DNA of 34,279 nt, from contig NZ_MSJQ01000230.1 of assembly GCF_014596515.1 (NCBI RefSeq), forward strand, positions 1-34,279, read 5' to 3'. Under the pieces are notes generated by a model, which was not told where the DNA came from, searched no databases, and saw only the letters and a program-made list of their open reading frames with translations. This document shows positions 8,488 through 16,133 of the stretch, piece after piece (the first letter of the stretch is position 1; the number at the start of each line of letters is the position of its first letter). This DNA is from Streptomyces sp. CBMA156 (GTDB taxonomy: Bacteria > Actinomycetota > Actinomycetes > Streptomycetales > Streptomycetaceae). The position numbers were made by a program, and so were the translations under genes.

Positions 8488-9009
8488 GTCAGCAGCACTT
8501 CCGGTCGATGGAATCAGACGGTGTCCGGACAACAGGGACAGAGGCCCGCCGGGCCCGGCACAAAACCCGCCCAAGCCCGGGACAGGGGGACGGCCGCCTC
8601 ACACAAAACGCCGGAGAACCCGGCCGAGAACACCCTGACCGCCCACGGCGGCGGCACGTTCCTCCCCCGTGGCCACCAAGCCCACGAACACGCGCCGCAA
8701 TCCGGCCCCGGACACGGCCAGCGGGCCTTCACAGAACCCCCGAGAGTGCACAAGCCGCAGCAGACGCACGCCATCCCGCACCGGCACCGCCCCAAGAACA
8801 GGCAGGAACACAACCCCCACCGGGATCGTAATACCATCCCGGTCCGCCACCGGCCACACCCCCGAAAACAACGACACCACAGGCGAAAACACCCGCACCA
8901 CCGCCCCACCGACCCACCCCGCCGACCCACCCCGCCGACCCGCCCCGCGAAGACACCACAGCCCCGGACGGCGAACAACACACCGACACCCCACCCCCAC
9001 CGCAACCGA

Positions 9010-9110
9010 TGCGGCAGCCGGTGCGACGGCCCGCACGGAGACCGGTACGACGGCCCGTACGGAGACCGGTACAGCGACCGGTACGAGGGCCCGTACGGCA
9101 GCCCGTACGG
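9010..9110. repeat. GTAC-containing 12/24-bp tandem repeat
   Basis: Units of 24 bp built on GACGGCCCGTACGGAGACCG, with half-units such as AGCGACCGGTAC and CAGCCCGTACGG, recur about four to five times. Each contains one or two GTAC palindromes. In one + frame the repeat would read Tyr-Gly-Asp/Pro-rich, but no start, ribosome site or domain supports coding. Confidence 0.7.
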
Positions 9111-9428
9111 TTCCACCACTCCACCGGCGACGACACCGCGCCGGACCACCGGCCGGCGACGACCCGGCCGCCGCCCTCCCGCGCGCCACCGCATCCGCCC
9201 CCCGCCCGGGAACCGGCCACGGCCCGGGACGTACACCCCCCGACCACACCCGCACCGGCCACACCCCCACGCGAAACCCCACCTGCGCGCCCACCCGCCC
9301 CCAGGCCGCCAACCGGCAACCGGCAACCACCACCGGCCACCGGCACCACCCTCACCCGGCCCCGGACGGCCTCGTGATCACACCACCGCCCGGACACCGG
9401 CACCCCCCGGGGGCGCGGAACACGGAAA

Positions 9429-9475
9429 TGCCCCTTCCTCGTCCCGCCGGCACACGCCGGAACGAAGAAGGGGCA
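9429..9475 (-). terminator. Strong hairpin downstream of the ACP/KAS III/reductase operon
   Basis: Outer arms TGCCCCTTCCTCGT and ACGAAGAAGGGGCA (one mismatch) enclose a second short stem (CCGGC/GCCGG). It lies about 120 nt beyond the stop of the leftward reductase gene and would end that operon; it is symmetrical enough to act in both directions. Confidence 0.8.
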
Positions 9476-9596
9476 CACCGGGGACAACCCGCGGACCGCG
9501 AACCCCACGGACCGGCGGACCGCACCGCACCGGCCGGCACCCGACCCCTGGCCGTGGCCGGGGCCGGGCCTTGGGACAGGCCGGGGGCCGGGCCGG

Positions 9597-10352
9597 TCAG
9601 GTGATGGAGGCGCCGGAGTCGATGCTGATGACCTGCCCCGTCATGCAGTCCTGGTCGAGGAACAGACCGATCGAACGGGCGACCTCACGCGGGGTCACGA
9701 ACCGCGGCACCGGGACCTTCTCCCGCATCCCCGCCACCACATGCTCCGGCAGCGTGTCCGTCATCCCCGTGATCATGAACCCCGGCGACAGGGCGTTGAC
9801 CGTCACCCCCCGCCGCCCGCACTCCGCCGCCAGCGTACGGGTCAGCCCGATCAGCCCCGCCTTGGACGCCGAGTACGCGGTCTGCCCCGCCGTGGCGATC
9901 AACGCGGACGGCGACACGACGTTCACCACCCGACCCCACCGCGCACGCAGCATCGCCGGCACACACACCCGCGCCGTGTGGAAGGAACCCACCAGGTTCG
10001 TGTCGATCACCTCCCGCCACTGCACCGGATCCTGCATCGCCATCAGCGAATCCCGGCGGATCGCCCCGTTGTTGACGAGCACGTCCACCGGCCCCAGCGC
10101 CGCCTCCACCTGCCCGTACATCTGCGTCACCGCATCCCAGTGCGCGACCGAGCCCGTGACCAGCACATGCTCGTTCACCAACCGGGCGGCGACCTTCTCC
10201 GCACCCTCACGGGAACTGTTGTAGTGCACCGCGACCCGGCAGCCCGCCGCGTCCAACGCCAGCGCCAGCTCACCGCCCAGCCCCCCGGACGCGCCCGTCA
10301 CCAGCGCCACCGGCGCCTGCGGACGCACCCCGAACACGCCCCTGGCGCTCAC
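9597..10352 (-). CDS. FabG-like 3-oxoacyl-ACP reductase (SDR)
   Basis: 251 aa, a classical short-chain dehydrogenase. TGASGGLGG (residues 19-27) is the NADP(H) site, NNGAI (95-99) replaces the usual NNAG, N119 lies in DTNLVGS, and the catalytic Ser147, Tyr160 and Lys164 are in VVSPSALIATAGQTAYSASK. VNALSPGFMITGMTD and the C-terminal DQDCMTGQVISIDSGASI are typical of FabG. It should reduce a 3-oxoacyl group on the neighbouring ACP to 3-hydroxyacyl. The GTG start at 10352 overlaps the KAS III stop in a GTGA arrangement, implying coupled translation. Last gene of the leftward ACP-KAS III-SDR operon; a hairpin follows at 9429-9475. On this strand third positions favour G and T. Confidence 0.9.
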   Translation of the reverse strand: MSARGVFGVRPQAPVALVTGASGGLGGELALALDAAGCRVAVHYNSSREGAEKVAARLVNEHVLVTGSVAHWDAVTQMYGQVEAALGPVDVLVNNGAIRRDSLMAMQDPVQWREVIDTNLVGSFHTARVCVPAMLRARWGRVVNVVSPSALIATAGQTAYSASKAGLIGLTRTLAAECGRRGVTVNALSPGFMITGMTDTLPEHVVAGMREKVPVPRFVTPREVARSIGLFLDQDCMTGQVISIDSGASIT

Positions 10353-11335
10353 CGGCCCGCACCTCCCCACGTCAGCAGCACCGAACCCCACGTCATCCCC
10401 GCACCGAACCCGGCCAGCAACACCGTGTCACCGTCCCTGATCCGCCCCGCGTCCAACGCCTCCGCCAACGCGATCGGGATCGACCCCGACGCCGTGTTGC
10501 CGTACCGCTCCAGATTCGTCACCAGCCGGTCCGCCGGAATACCCGTATGCGACAGCACCGAGTTGATGATCCGGATGTTCGCCTGATGCGGCACCACATG
10601 ATCCACCTCCGCCGGCGTGATCTTCGCCTGCTCCAGCGTCTCGCGGATCGTACGCACCGTGTACCGCACCGCGTTCAGATAGATCTCGTTACCGTTGATC
10701 TGCGCGTAATGCAGACCCGCCGCGACGGTCTCCGCAGTCGTCGGCATCCGCGCACCCCCCGCCAGGACCTTCAGACTGTCCTTGCACGAGCCGTCCGCAC
10801 CCAGGTTCCACGCCCGCACCCGCTCCACCGCACCCGGCACCAGGACCACCGCACCCGCCCCGTCCCCCACCAGGATCGACAGATCCCGGTCCGCCGGATT
10901 CGCGGTCAGCGTATGCGTGTCCGAACCGATCACCAGGATCGGACGCGGATCCATCCGCAACAGACCCACCGCCGTCACCAGCGCATACACGAACCCCGCA
11001 CACTCCGAGTTCACATCATGCGCACTGCCCGCGATCCCCAGCCCGTCATGCACGAACGCCGACGTCGCCGGCGAAGGCTGCTCCGGAGTCGCCGTCGCCA
11101 CGATCAGATGCGCGATATCCGCACCCGACAGACCCGCACGCTCCAACGCCCGACGCCCCGCCTCAACCGCCATCGACGCCGTGGTCTGCCCCACACCCAC
11201 CGCCCGACGCTCACGGATCCCGCACCGCGACACGATCCAGTGCTCATCCACACCGAAACGCTCCGCGAGCTCCGCACTCGTCACCACCCGCTCGGGCACC
11301 GACATCCCCCAACCGGCGACATCGAAACCACTCAT
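10349..11335 (-). CDS. KAS III (FabH-like) beta-ketoacyl-ACP synthase
   Basis: 328 aa, the normal length. The catalytic triad is complete: Cys112 in NSECAGFVYAL, His250 in VPHQANIRII and Asn280 in ERYGNTASGSIP. The substrate-loop residues before Cys112 (NSEC) differ from the common (A/T)AC of primary-metabolism FabH, and with the setting suggest a secondary-metabolism priming or acyl-transfer enzyme. It would condense an acyl-CoA or acyl-ACP with malonyl-ACP, probably on the ACP encoded 34 nt upstream. The start ATG 11335 follows a GGAGAGGGG stretch; GTG codons a few triplets upstream are less likely. The C-terminus overlaps the SDR start by 4 nt. Confidence 0.93.
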   Translation of the reverse strand: MSGFDVAGWGMSVPERVVTSAELAERFGVDEHWIVSRCGIRERRAVGVGQTTASMAVEAGRRALERAGLSGADIAHLIVATATPEQPSPATSAFVHDGLGIAGSAHDVNSECAGFVYALVTAVGLLRMDPRPILVIGSDTHTLTANPADRDLSILVGDGAGAVVLVPGAVERVRAWNLGADGSCKDSLKVLAGGARMPTTAETVAAGLHYAQINGNEIYLNAVRYTVRTIRETLEQAKITPAEVDHVVPHQANIRIINSVLSHTGIPADRLVTNLERYGNTASGSIPIALAEALDAGRIRDGDTVLLAGFGAGMTWGSVLLTWGGAGR

Positions 11336-11369
11336 CACCCCACCCCTCTCCCCGACCCCCACCCCCCTC

Positions 11370-11630
11370 TCAGCGACCCGCCGACGGCACCAACGCCAGG
11401 ATCCGCTCGTGCACCACCCGCAACGTCGTCGTGTCGTCGATGTCCGCGAACAACGACTCGTCCGCCGGAATGTGCGGATAGTCGTTCTGGAACCCGTACA
11501 ACCACTCCATCAGATCCAGCGAATCCACATCCGCGATGTGCTGCAACGCCGCGTCCGCATCAATCTCCCGCGCACCCGACACCGCCTGAAGCTGCTCCGC
11601 CAGGTCCTCGATCGTGGGAATCCGAGACAT
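11370..11630 (-). CDS. Acyl carrier protein
   Basis: 86 aa, one four-helix carrier domain. Ser37 in ADVDSLDLMEWL is the phosphopantetheine attachment site (DSL motif); acidic residues surround it and continue in the last helices (DESLFADIDDTTTL). It starts at ATG 11630 with GGAGAGGA about 11 nt upstream. First gene of a leftward operon with KAS III and an SDR, so it is likely the tether on which the pathway's acyl chain is built. A Sfp-type PPTase that could activate it lies 8 kb away in the same gene neighbourhood. The short length, compared with FAS ACP about 75-80 plus tail, is ordinary. Confidence 0.92.
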   Translation of the reverse strand: MSRIPTIEDLAEQLQAVSGAREIDADAALQHIADVDSLDLMEWLYGFQNDYPHIPADESLFADIDDTTTLRVVHERILALVPSAGR

Positions 11631-11692
11631 CAGTGATCGTTCCTCTCCACGCCCACCTCCGTGAGCGCCGTCAACGCGCCGAAAGAACAGGT

Positions 11693-11908
11693 CAGGACGA
11701 ACCCCCCAACACCCACACCCACCCAGCCCACCAACCGGCCAAACCGACCGGCGGGCCGACCAGGCCAACCGGCCAAGCCGACCGGCCAAGCCGGCCCGCG
11801 GGCCGACCAGGCCAAGCCGACCGGCGAACCGGCGAAGCCAACCGGCCCGCGGGCCGACCGGCCAAGCCGGCCGGGCCCACCGGCCGGCGAAGCCGACCCG
11901 GCAGGGAC
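11693..11908. repeat. T-free tract of degenerate GGCCAAGCCGACC-type repeats
   Basis: Short units such as CCGACCGGCCAAGCCGG and GCGGGCCGACCAGGCCAAG recur irregularly. There is no T on the + strand over 216 nt. Seen directly; no function is assigned. Confidence 0.75.
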
Positions 11909-12283
11909 TGAACCACCGACAACCGGCAGAAACCGGCCAGCAGACGTTCAGGCGAGCAGGCGTTCAGGCGGACGAGTGCACGTCCTGGCAACACCCCGGG
12001 AACAACCAGGCACCCCGCACCCCGGGAACAACGGACAACACCACCCGGGAACCGAAGCACCCCCCGGGAAGGCCGTGGGGGCCGCGTGTCTTGCCGAAAC
12101 CGCATGAAACCCGCCCCCACGCAACCAGCCCGCAACCCGCAACCCCCACACCCCCTTGCGGACCGCTTGCGAGACACACGCTTACCTGACCCCACAACAC
12201 ACCGCACCCGCCCGCACACCACCCCCACCCCGGCCCCGGCCCGCACAACCCACGCAACAACCCGCACCACCAGCCACCACCAA

Positions 12284-13080
12284 GCCACACCGGACACCCA
12301 ACCCGGCACGGCACACACCAACGGAACGGGACGGCACGGGCCACGCCAACGCAGCGGCCCCGCAAGGCCGTTCACGCCGGACAGCATCCGCCGGGCAGCC
12401 AGCCCGGACCGGCAAGCCCAGGGCCACCGGCGGCCAGGCCGTCCACCCCGAACAGCACCACGCACCAACACGGCATCTCCGCAAAGCCGTTCGCTCCAGG
12501 ACGGAAAGCCGCCGGGCATCCAGCCCGGCACAGCCCGGAGAAGGGAAGCTTCAACGGCCCTGGCCGCCCACACCACACGGCAACCCGCCGAGCACCCCGC
12601 CCGCCGGCACAGACCGCCCGACCGCACCACCCGGCACCACCCGCGGCTTCAGGCCACACCGGGCACCCAACCCGACACCGCACGGCAGGCGCACGCCAAC
12701 GCAGCGTCCCCGCAAGGCCGTTCACACCGCGACGGGCACCCAGCCCGGACCGGCAAGCCCAGGGCCACCGGCGGCCAGGCCGTCCACCCCGAACAGCACC
12801 ACGCACCAACACGGCACCTCTGCAAAGCCGTTCGCTCCAGGACGGAAAGCCGCCGGGCATCCAGCCCGGCACAGCCCGGAAAAGGGAAGCTTCAACGGCC
12901 CTGGCCGCCCACACCACACGGCACCCGCCGAGCACCCCGCCCGCCGGCACAGACAACCCGACCGCACCACCCGGCACCACCCGCGGCTTCAGGCCACACC
13001 GAGCACCCAACCCGGCACGGCACGGCAGGCACACGCCAACGCAGCATCCCCGCAAGGCCGTTCACACCGCGACGGGCACC
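12284..13080. repeat. Direct repeats of about 345 bp (two full copies plus a partial third)
   Basis: The anchor ACGCCAACGCAGC occurs at 12343, 12693 and 13033, giving periods of 350 and 340. Copies 1 and 2 agree over long runs, for example the segment starting GGCAAGCCCAGGGCCACCGG. Inside each unit are hairpins of the form GCCGGGC-ATCCA-GCCCGGC and a 13-bp element CGCAARGCCGTTC, present five times in all. A fragment resembling the CCACCCGCGGCTTCAG portion recurs at about 13137-13152, a decayed third copy. Confidence 0.85.
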
Positions 13081-13236
13081 CGCCACCCACACGGCGGCGG
13101 CCAGGCCCGACCCACAGCCCGGCCCGGACACCGCGCCACCCGCGGCTTCAGACCCGCCGCGATACGGGCCGCACCGGCACACAGCCCGCAGCCCGACCCA
13201 CACCGTCCACCACCATCAACCGAGGGGCCCCATCCC

Positions 13237-14130
13237 ATGACCACCGTCGAAGCCCGCTCCATCAACCCCGACGTCGAGGCCATCCGCCACCACTACGAGG
13301 TCCCCAACGAGCTCTACCGGCTCATCCTGGGCCCCACCATGATGTACTCCGGCGGCTACTGGGAGGACGGCGAAGACCTCGTCACCGTCCTCGACGAAGC
13401 CCAGGAACGCAAACTCGACGCCTTCACCGACCTCGCCCGCGCCGCCCACACCGACACCGTCCTGGACATCGGCTGCGGCTGGGGCACCATGCTCAACCGC
13501 CTCACCACCGTCCACGGCGTCAAAAAAGCCGTCGGCGTCACCCTCTCCCGCACCCAGGCCGACTTCGTCGACGCCCTCAACAACCCCGCCATCGAAGCCC
13601 GCGTCGAAAGCTGGGAAGACCACCGCCTCCCCGAAGGCCACGCCCCCTACGACGCCGCGTTCTGCATCAACGCCCTCGAACACTTCGTCCTCTCCTCCCT
13701 CACCCCCAAAGAGCGCACCCAGCGCTACCGCGTCTTCTTCAAGCAGGTCCACTCCCTCCTCAAGCCCGGCGCCCGCTTCGTCCTGCACACCATGACCGTC
13801 GAAAACCCCCCACTGCGCCGCCGGCTCCTCGACGACCTCAAATTCCTCCAGCGCGAAGAATTCGAAGGCTGCCACATCCCCCGCCTCCCCGAACTCGCCA
13901 CCGGCCTCGACGGCCTCTTCGAAGTCACCGAAATCCGCAACGAACCCGAATCCTTCGCCCGCGCCTGCCGCGCCTGGCTCCAACTCCTCGCCACCCGCCG
14001 CGACGAAGCCGTCACCATGACCGACGAAACCACCGTCGCCCGCTTCGAGCGCTACCTCGACATCTTCGCCTACACCCTCGAAGACCACATCTTCAACAAC
14101 TTCCGCGTCACCCTCACCCGCCGCGCCTGA
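13237..14130 (+). CDS. Cyclopropane-fatty-acid-synthase-family SAM methyltransferase
   Basis: 297 aa. The N-terminal HHYEVPNELYRLILGPTM (18-35) followed by MYSGGYW (36-42) is the CFA/mycolic-acid-methyltransferase signature, VLDIGCGWG (75-83) is the SAM site, ALEHFV carries the conserved Glu, and VLHTMTVE matches the family LHTI strand. Family enzymes add a methylene or methyl carbon to a double bond of a lipid chain. The Cys that in this family ligates bicarbonate (normally YSC) is Gly39 here, so cyclopropanation is less certain; C-methylation is possible. It starts the rightward arm of the cluster, 44 nt before the monooxygenase gene. Start ATG 13237 has GAGGGG upstream. Its third positions lean to C, with AAA/GAA more frequent toward the 3' end. 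Confidence 0.88.
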   Translation: MTTVEARSINPDVEAIRHHYEVPNELYRLILGPTMMYSGGYWEDGEDLVTVLDEAQERKLDAFTDLARAAHTDTVLDIGCGWGTMLNRLTTVHGVKKAVGVTLSRTQADFVDALNNPAIEARVESWEDHRLPEGHAPYDAAFCINALEHFVLSSLTPKERTQRYRVFFKQVHSLLKPGARFVLHTMTVENPPLRRRLLDDLKFLQREEFEGCHIPRLPELATGLDGLFEVTEIRNEPESFARACRAWLQLLATRRDEAVTMTDETTVARFERYLDIFAYTLEDHIFNNFRVTLTRRA

Positions 14131-14174
14131 CCCCCAAGACCCACCGCGCACACCCGAAAAGAGGACACCGACGC

Positions 14175-14640
14175 ATGACCACCACCCCCGCCCCCAACCC
14201 CACCACCACGGCCACCACCACACCGGCCACCACCACAACCCCAACGGCGGGGGTGACCCCCACCCCCCACACCAACACCACCAGTGCGAACACCACCCAC
14301 ACGGACACCGCAGACACCGCCACGAACACCACCCGCACGGGCACCACGGGCACGAGCACCACACACACCGACACCACCACGGGCGCGAGCACCGCGAGCG
14401 CGACGGGCACCACCACCGCCACCACCACCGGCGCGACCACCGCGGACAACACCACCACGGCCGCCACGGCCACGAACACCGCCACCACCGGCACGGGCAC
14501 GGGTACCGCGGTCGCCGCGGGCACGAACACCGCGGGCACCATCACCCCGGACACCGCCACCGCCACGGGCACCGCCACGGGCACGGCCACCGCCACCGCC
14601 ACGGGCACCGCGGGCGCCCGTCAGGACACCACCGCCACCA
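14175..14640 (+). repeat. Low-complexity Thr/Ala-coding tract
   Basis: Runs of ACC, ACG, GCC and GGC triplets encode the Thr/Ala/Gly-rich leader of the monooxygenase. It is irregular rather than a fixed-period repeat, as expected from trinucleotide slippage. Confidence 0.8.
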
Positions 14641-16133
14641 CCTCAGCCGGCGACCTCGCCGTACGCCACCTCAAAGTCGCCGTCATCGGCGCCGGCATCT
14701 CCGGCCTCGGCACCGCCATCAACCTCCTCAAAGCCGGCATCGACGACTTCCTCGTCTTCGAACGCGCCGACGACATCGGCGGCACCTGGCGCGACAACAC
14801 CTACCCCGGCTGCGCCTGCGACGTCCAGGCCCACCTCTACTCCTTCTCCTTCGCCCGCAACCCCGACTGGAAATCCACCTTCGCCACCCAGAACGAAGTC
14901 CACACCTACCTACGCGACTGCGCGAAGCGCTACGGCGTCGAACCCCACCTGCGCCACAACCACGAACTCCACAACGCCACCTGGGACGACACCCACCAGC
15001 ACTGGAACATCCACACCACCCACGGCCACTACACCGCCCAGATCCTCGTCACCGGCACCGGCTACCTCTCCGACCCCCACACCCCCGACATCCCCGGCCT
15101 CGACACCTTCACCGGCACCGTCTTCCACTCCTCCCGCTGGCGCCACGACCACGACCTCACCGGCCGCACCACCGCCGTCATCGGCACCGGCGCCTCCGCC
15201 ATCCAGTTCGTCCCCGCCATCCAACCCCACACCACCCGACTCCACCTCTACCAGCGCACACCCCCCTGGATCGCCGCCAAACCCGACAAACCCAACACCC
15301 CCCGCCACACCTGGATGCTGCGCCACCTCCCCGGCTACCAACACCTACGCCGCAACCTCAACAAACACGGCCGCGAAATCGTCGCGTTCTTCATGTCCCG
15401 CCCCACCCGCACCACCGGCATGAAGAACATGGCCGCCGGCCACCTCAAAAAATCCGTCCCCGACCCCACCCTGCGCAAACTCCTCACCCCCGACTACACC
15501 GTCGGCTGCAAACGCCTCCTCTTCTCCAACACCTGGTACCCCGCCATCCAACAACCCAACGTCGACATCATCACCGACACCATCACCCACATCGGCCCCA
15601 CCCACATCACCACCGCCGACGGCACCCGACGCCACACCGACACCATCATCCTCGCCACCGGCTTCAACGCCACCGACCGCCCCATCGCCCACCTCATCCA
15701 CGGACAACACGGCACCACCCTCGCCGACACCTGGAACCACCACGGCATGACCGCCCACCGCGGCACCACCATCCACGGCTTCCCCAACCTCTTCATGCTC
15801 CTCGGCCCCAACACCACCCTCGGCCACTCCTCACAAACCGTCATGATCGAAGCCCAGATCACCTACATCCTCGCCGCCATCAAAACCCTCGACACCCACC
15901 ACCTCACCAGCGTCAACGTCCACCCCCACGCCCAGACCACCTACAACCACACCCTCCAGAACCGCCTCAAAAACACCGTCTGGAACACCGGCGGCTGCCA
16001 CAGCTGGTACACCGACAACCACGGCAACAACCCCTCCATCTGGCCCACCTACACCTGGCGCTACCGCCAACAAACCCACACCTTCGACCTCACCAACTAC
16101 CAAACCACCACCCACACCAACCACACCCCCTAA
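14175..16133 (+). CDS. Baeyer-Villiger-type flavin monooxygenase with Thr/Ala-rich N-terminal extension
   Basis: 652 aa. The first roughly 155 residues are almost only Thr, Ala, Gly, Asn and Ser, with no signal peptide. The enzyme part begins at LKVAVIGAGISGLG (FAD site, 172-177), then GGTWRDNTYPG (202-212), the BVMO fingerprint FTGTVFHSSRW (312-322) with Arg323 where Pro/Asp is usual, and a second nucleotide site GTGASA (337-342) for NADPH. LATGFNATD and FPNLFMLLGPN are also typical. It should insert oxygen next to a ketone or oxidise a heteroatom. Start ATG 14175 has AAAAGAGGA 10 nt upstream; the frame is open much further upstream, but only through repeats and antisense to the methyltransferase frame. 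An alternative in-frame GTG at 14253 lacks a spaced ribosome site. Confidence 0.88.
   Translation: MTTTPAPNPTTTATTTPATTTTPTAGVTPTPHTNTTSANTTHTDTADTATNTTRTGTTGTSTTHTDTTTGASTASATGTTTATTTGATTADNTTTAATATNTATTGTGTGTAVAAGTNTAGTITPDTATATGTATGTATATATGTAGARQDTTATTSAGDLAVRHLKVAVIGAGISGLGTAINLLKAGIDDFLVFERADDIGGTWRDNTYPGCACDVQAHLYSFSFARNPDWKSTFATQNEVHTYLRDCAKRYGVEPHLRHNHELHNATWDDTHQHWNIHTTHGHYTAQILVTGTGYLSDPHTPDIPGLDTFTGTVFHSSRWRHDHDLTGRTTAVIGTGASAIQFVPAIQPHTTRLHLYQRTPPWIAAKPDKPNTPRHTWMLRHLPGYQHLRRNLNKHGREIVAFFMSRPTRTTGMKNMAAGHLKKSVPDPTLRKLLTPDYTVGCKRLLFSNTWYPAIQQPNVDIITDTITHIGPTHITTADGTRRHTDTIILATGFNATDRPIAHLIHGQHGTTLADTWNHHGMTAHRGTTIHGFPNLFMLLGPNTTLGHSSQTVMIEAQITYILAAIKTLDTHHLTSVNVHPHAQTTYNHTLQNRLKNTVWNTGGCHSWYTDNHGNNPSIWPTYTWRYRQQTHTFDLTNYQTTTHTNHTP

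Larger units (their letters stand above)
8488..9596. other. Long non-coding spacer with short tandem repeats
   Basis: About 1.1 kb with no supported gene. The + strand is very poor in T and rich in A/C. It holds a 13-14-bp repeat around CCGACCCACCCCG (about 8920-8955), a GTACGG-type repeat (9010-9110) and a strong terminator (9429-9475). A very long open frame on the + strand crosses it but also runs antisense through the reductase gene, so it is not taken as a gene. Confidence 0.55.
11631..13236. other. 1.6-kb repeat-rich divergent intergenic region
   Basis: Lies between the leftward ACP operon and the rightward methyltransferase gene and should hold both promoters. No frame has a recognised domain. 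It contains a T-free 216-nt tract made of short GGCCAAGCCGACC-like repeats (11693-11908), a T-free 183-nt tract (12188-12370) and about 345-bp direct repeats (12284-13080). The ribosome site of the methyltransferase (GAGGGG about 9 nt before ATG 13237) is at its right edge. Long open frames on both strands are explained by repeat periodicity and high GC. Confidence 0.65.

Noticed and set aside
7867..10224. 785-codon + open frame
   Set aside because: It covers the phosphatase and the SDR on the opposite strand and has no recognised domain. It stays open because of high GC and low T.
9597..11630. Primary fatty acid synthesis (fab) operon
   Set aside because: No fabD or fabF next to the genes, KAS III active-site neighbourhood (NSEC) differs, and the genes are embedded among tailoring enzymes.
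12284..13080. CRISPR array
   Set aside because: The units are about 345 bp and have no short repeat/unique spacer alternation; no cas genes nearby.
11692..13203. Several 80-310-codon open frames on the - strand of the repeat region
   Set aside because: Their products are Gly/Ala/Arg/Cys/Trp repeats that follow the DNA repeat period; no start signals or families were seen.
12156..14174. Very long + open frame running through the repeats and antisense-frame over the methyltransferase into the monooxygenase
   Set aside because: It is in frame with the monooxygenase but overlaps the well-supported methyltransferase in another frame and has repeat-derived composition. A spaced ribosome site exists only at ATG 14175.
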